Shown here in pieces: positions 62,215-64,000 of a stretch of DNA of 64,000 nucleotides. A program made the position numbers and the translations under genes. The DNA is taken from NCBI GenBank assembly GCA_020072645.1, contig JAIQGK010000015.1, positions 1 through 64,000 on the forward strand. Reading direction: 5' to 3'. Each line of letters opens with the position of its first letter. The stretch's first letter is position 1. The notes beneath the pieces are model-generated. The model did not search any database, had not been told where the DNA came from, and worked only from the letters and a program-made list of their open reading frames with translations. The stretch is from Terriglobia bacterium. GTDB taxonomy: Bacteria > Acidobacteriota > Terriglobia > Terriglobales > Acidobacteriaceae.

Positions 62215-63276
62215 TTATTTCTTGCTGGCCATGTATGCCTGGGCTTGTTCCAGCATTTTGCGCGCCTTCTCACTATTAGGGCCTTGAGGATCTTTTTGCA
62301 GGAAGGCTTGCAAGGCGGTCATGGCTTCCGGAAATTGCTTCATGGCCAGCAGCGCATGAGCACGCAGCAAGGAAATGAGCGGATAGTCCGCGGGAGCCAA
62401 ACTTTGCGCCCGCTCCAATTGCCGCAGGGCATCAGGATAATCGGCCTTTCCGATATACGATTTCCCCATTTCAAAATAGCCTTGCCAATAATTTGGGGCC
62501 AGAGACTGGCCGCGCTGGAGGCTACGGATGGCTTCATCAAACTTGGATTGCATATTCAATGCTGAGCCCATGACCAGATAAGCCATGGCATAGTTGCCGT
62601 CGGACTGGATGGCTTTATCAAGGTCCGCGATGGCTGCCTGAGAATCCTGCTGGTTCAGCGCCAGCACACCGCGCAGCGTAAGAGCCTCAGCATAATTCGG
62701 GCAGAGTTGCAGCGCCTTGGCAAGGTGCTTGTGAGCATCGTCCATCTTCCCTTTTTCCAAAGCCTCATGCGCCTGGCGATAGGCTTCACGAGCTTTGGCC
62801 GGGACCCGATACTGCGCGATTGAAATTGAGTTGCCGTCAATTCCGTCAGTGGGCTTGCCCGCACCCTGCAGACGAACGCTAACGGTATTGGAAAAGTTGC
62901 TGGCGTCAACACGCTCAGAAGCCTGCTGCAAGCCTGAAGTGGCAACCACAGTGTATGTTCCCGGTGCAAGACGGTTGAACTCAAAACGCCCGGACACACC
63001 AGTGTAAGTGGAGGCGACCATGGCACCATTTGAATCCGAGAGCTCAACGCGCACATCTTTCAAGCCATTGTTTTGTGTATCCTGCACAGTGCCGTTGATA
63101 GAACGATTGTCCGCATGCGCAGAGCTAAACGGTGAATTGTTCCCTCTCATCCCACCTGGATTGGAAAATGGCGATTGCGACGGCAGCGATGGATCCATGC
63201 CCATTCTTTGTGCCGAAAGATAAAGAGAGCAGCTAACAAATGCGAGACCGAGAACGATCAGCCGTGGAGTCTTCAT
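62215..63276 (-). CDS. Secreted TPR protein with carboxypeptidase-regulatory-like domain
   Basis: 353 residues. Signal peptide (LIVLGLAFVSCSLYLSAQ), a low-complexity segment, a carboxypeptidase regulatory-like beta-sandwich (about 58-140: INGTVQDTQNNGLKDVRVEL (shortened), YTGVSGRFEFNRLAPGTYTV (shortened)) and then five to six TPR units (160-350: AREAYRQAHEALEKGKMDDA (shortened)). This domain order is typical of Bacteroidetes and Acidobacteria surface or periplasmic scaffolds. Role unknown. Confidence 0.8.
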   Translation of the reverse strand: MKTPRLIVLGLAFVSCSLYLSAQRMGMDPSLPSQSPFSNPGGMRGNNSPFSSAHADNRSINGTVQDTQNNGLKDVRVELSDSNGAMVASTYTGVSGRFEFNRLAPGTYTVVATSGLQQASERVDASNFSNTVSVRLQGAGKPTDGIDGNSISIAQYRVPAKAREAYRQAHEALEKGKMDDAHKHLAKALQLCPNYAEALTLRGVLALNQQDSQAAIADLDKAIQSDGNYAMAYLVMGSALNMQSKFDEAIRSLQRGQSLAPNYWQGYFEMGKSYIGKADYPDALRQLERAQSLAPADYPLISLLRAHALLAMKQFPEAMTALQAFLQKDPQGPNSEKARKMLEQAQAYMASKK

Positions 63277-63495
63277 AACAACCTGCTACATTTGAATTGT
63301 CACGAAGAGGAAATTCTGGAAAGGGGCCAGGGCCTGACCGAAGTGCCTCTTGTTGGCACCGCGCTTCCACGCGAGTGCTGACAATGAGAGTGCGTATGAA
63401 ATATGGGAGTTGTATTTGAGTAAACATTCCACAAATAATATTTTTCAGCGCTGATGGGCAACTTGAACGCAATTTTTTCAGGAGAAAAAAATTAA

Positions 63496-64000
63496 TTGAT
63501 CATTCGTCCGGCAAAAAACATACTGGGCGCGCTGCGGCTGCCCGGCGACAAATCAATTTCACATCGCTATGCCATGCTGGCGGCGATTGCCGCAGGCACA
63601 ACGCGACTGGCAAACTTTTCTACAGGAGCTGATTGCGCCAGCACCGTGGCGTGTGTGCAACAGCTTGGCTGCGCAGTGCGGCGAAATCAGGATGGCACGC
63701 TGGAAATCGACGGACGAGAGCAGCTCCTAGCACCGGTGAGCAGCCTGGACTGCGGCAATTCGGGTTCGACCATGCGCATGCTCTCAGGCATTCTAGCGGG
63801 CCAGAATTTCAGTTGCGATCTGCATGGCGACGAATCACTCTCACGGCGTCCGATGGGCCGCATTATGACTCCGTTGCGGATGATGGGAGCAGAGATCAGC
63901 GCCGCTGCGGGCGATCGGCCGCCGCTGCATATTCGTGGCGGCAAGTTGCGAGCCATTGAGTACATGACGCCAATAGCCAGCGCGCAGGTGAAATCCGCTG
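63496..64000 (+). CDS. aroA: 3-phosphoshikimate 1-carboxyvinyltransferase (partial, runs off right edge)
   Basis: 168 codons from TTG 63496, with GGAG at 63481-63484. The opening LPGDKSISHR is the phosphate/shikimate-binding loop (LPGSKSxSNR in most enzymes), CGNSGSTMRM the PEP-binding loop (GNAGTxMR), and IASAQVKSA follows. The first residues MIIRPAKNILG are also typical. EPSP synthase makes EPSP from shikimate-3-phosphate and PEP in aromatic amino-acid synthesis. The 3' half is outside the window. No better start is seen. Confidence 0.88.
   Translation, partial: MIIRPAKNILGALRLPGDKSISHRYAMLAAIAAGTTRLANFSTGADCASTVACVQQLGCAVRRNQDGTLEIDGREQLLAPVSSLDCGNSGSTMRMLSGILAGQNFSCDLHGDESLSRRPMGRIMTPLRMMGAEISAAAGDRPPLHIRGGKLRAIEYMTPIASAQVKSA

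Overview
The window looks like chromosomal DNA of an acidobacterium (class Terriglobia type). The evidence is the mix of families: a VWFA protein of the acidobacterial type, a BlaI/M56 pair, a DUF2934-Hsp20 fusion, a long multi-SLBB export protein, and many secreted TPR proteins. This assignment is an inference from gene content; there is no rRNA gene to test it.

Layout. 1-0.6 kb: end of an IS630-type transposase and a gene-poor scar. 0.6-6.8 kb (minus strand): a BlaI repressor and M56 sensor-protease pair, followed by an operon of class III aminotransferase, type III polyketide synthase, FAD reductase and YceI lipid-binding protein. The two units share a TCTTAAGA-centred operator. 7.1-11.8 kb: VWFA protein, NlpC/P60 protein, acyltransferase and small proteins. 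11.9-17.2 kb (minus): HPt protein, hybrid histidine kinase, membrane histidine kinase and sigma-54 activator. 17.4-30 kb (plus): a stress and envelope block with an MgtA-type ATPase, MacAB-like exporter, LdtD/MepK-like peptidoglycan pair, zinc alcohol dehydrogenase, Hsp20 and two tandem UspA proteins. Four genes in this block carry TGTGA-N6-TCACA (CRP/FNR-family) sites shortly before their starts. 30.2-36.4 kb: tRNA-Gly(CCC), class III sirtuin, a small six-cysteine secreted peptide, TPR lipoprotein-like protein, NfeD/slipin pair and SPOR protein. 36.4-39.5 kb: a cytosolic sulfite-oxidase-like enzyme, then an ATP-grasp/LLM-flavin enzyme pair behind a leader with terminator and possible antiterminator. 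39.6-58.8 kb (minus): a 16-gene exopolysaccharide operon. 59-64 kb: Thr/Ser-rich secreted protein, CPBP protease, zinc-ribbon membrane proteins, PspC, TPR protein and the start of aroA.

How it works together. The exopolysaccharide operon encodes a polyisoprenyl-phosphate sugar transferase, four GT4 glycosyltransferases, two methyltransferases, a Wzy/WaaL-type polymerase or ligase, nucleotide-sugar enzymes (GMD, GalE, HddC-like, GmhA-like), a chain-length protein, a PAP2-Wzi fusion and a Wza-like exporter. No flippase and no heptose kinase are seen inside it. The 20-30 kb block reads as one stress regulon under a CRP/FNR-type factor that is not itself encoded here.

The least familiar items are: the operator-linked polyketide/aminotransferase operon; the ATP-grasp/LLM operon with its leader; the cystine-knot-like peptide; and the PAP2-Wzi fusion.
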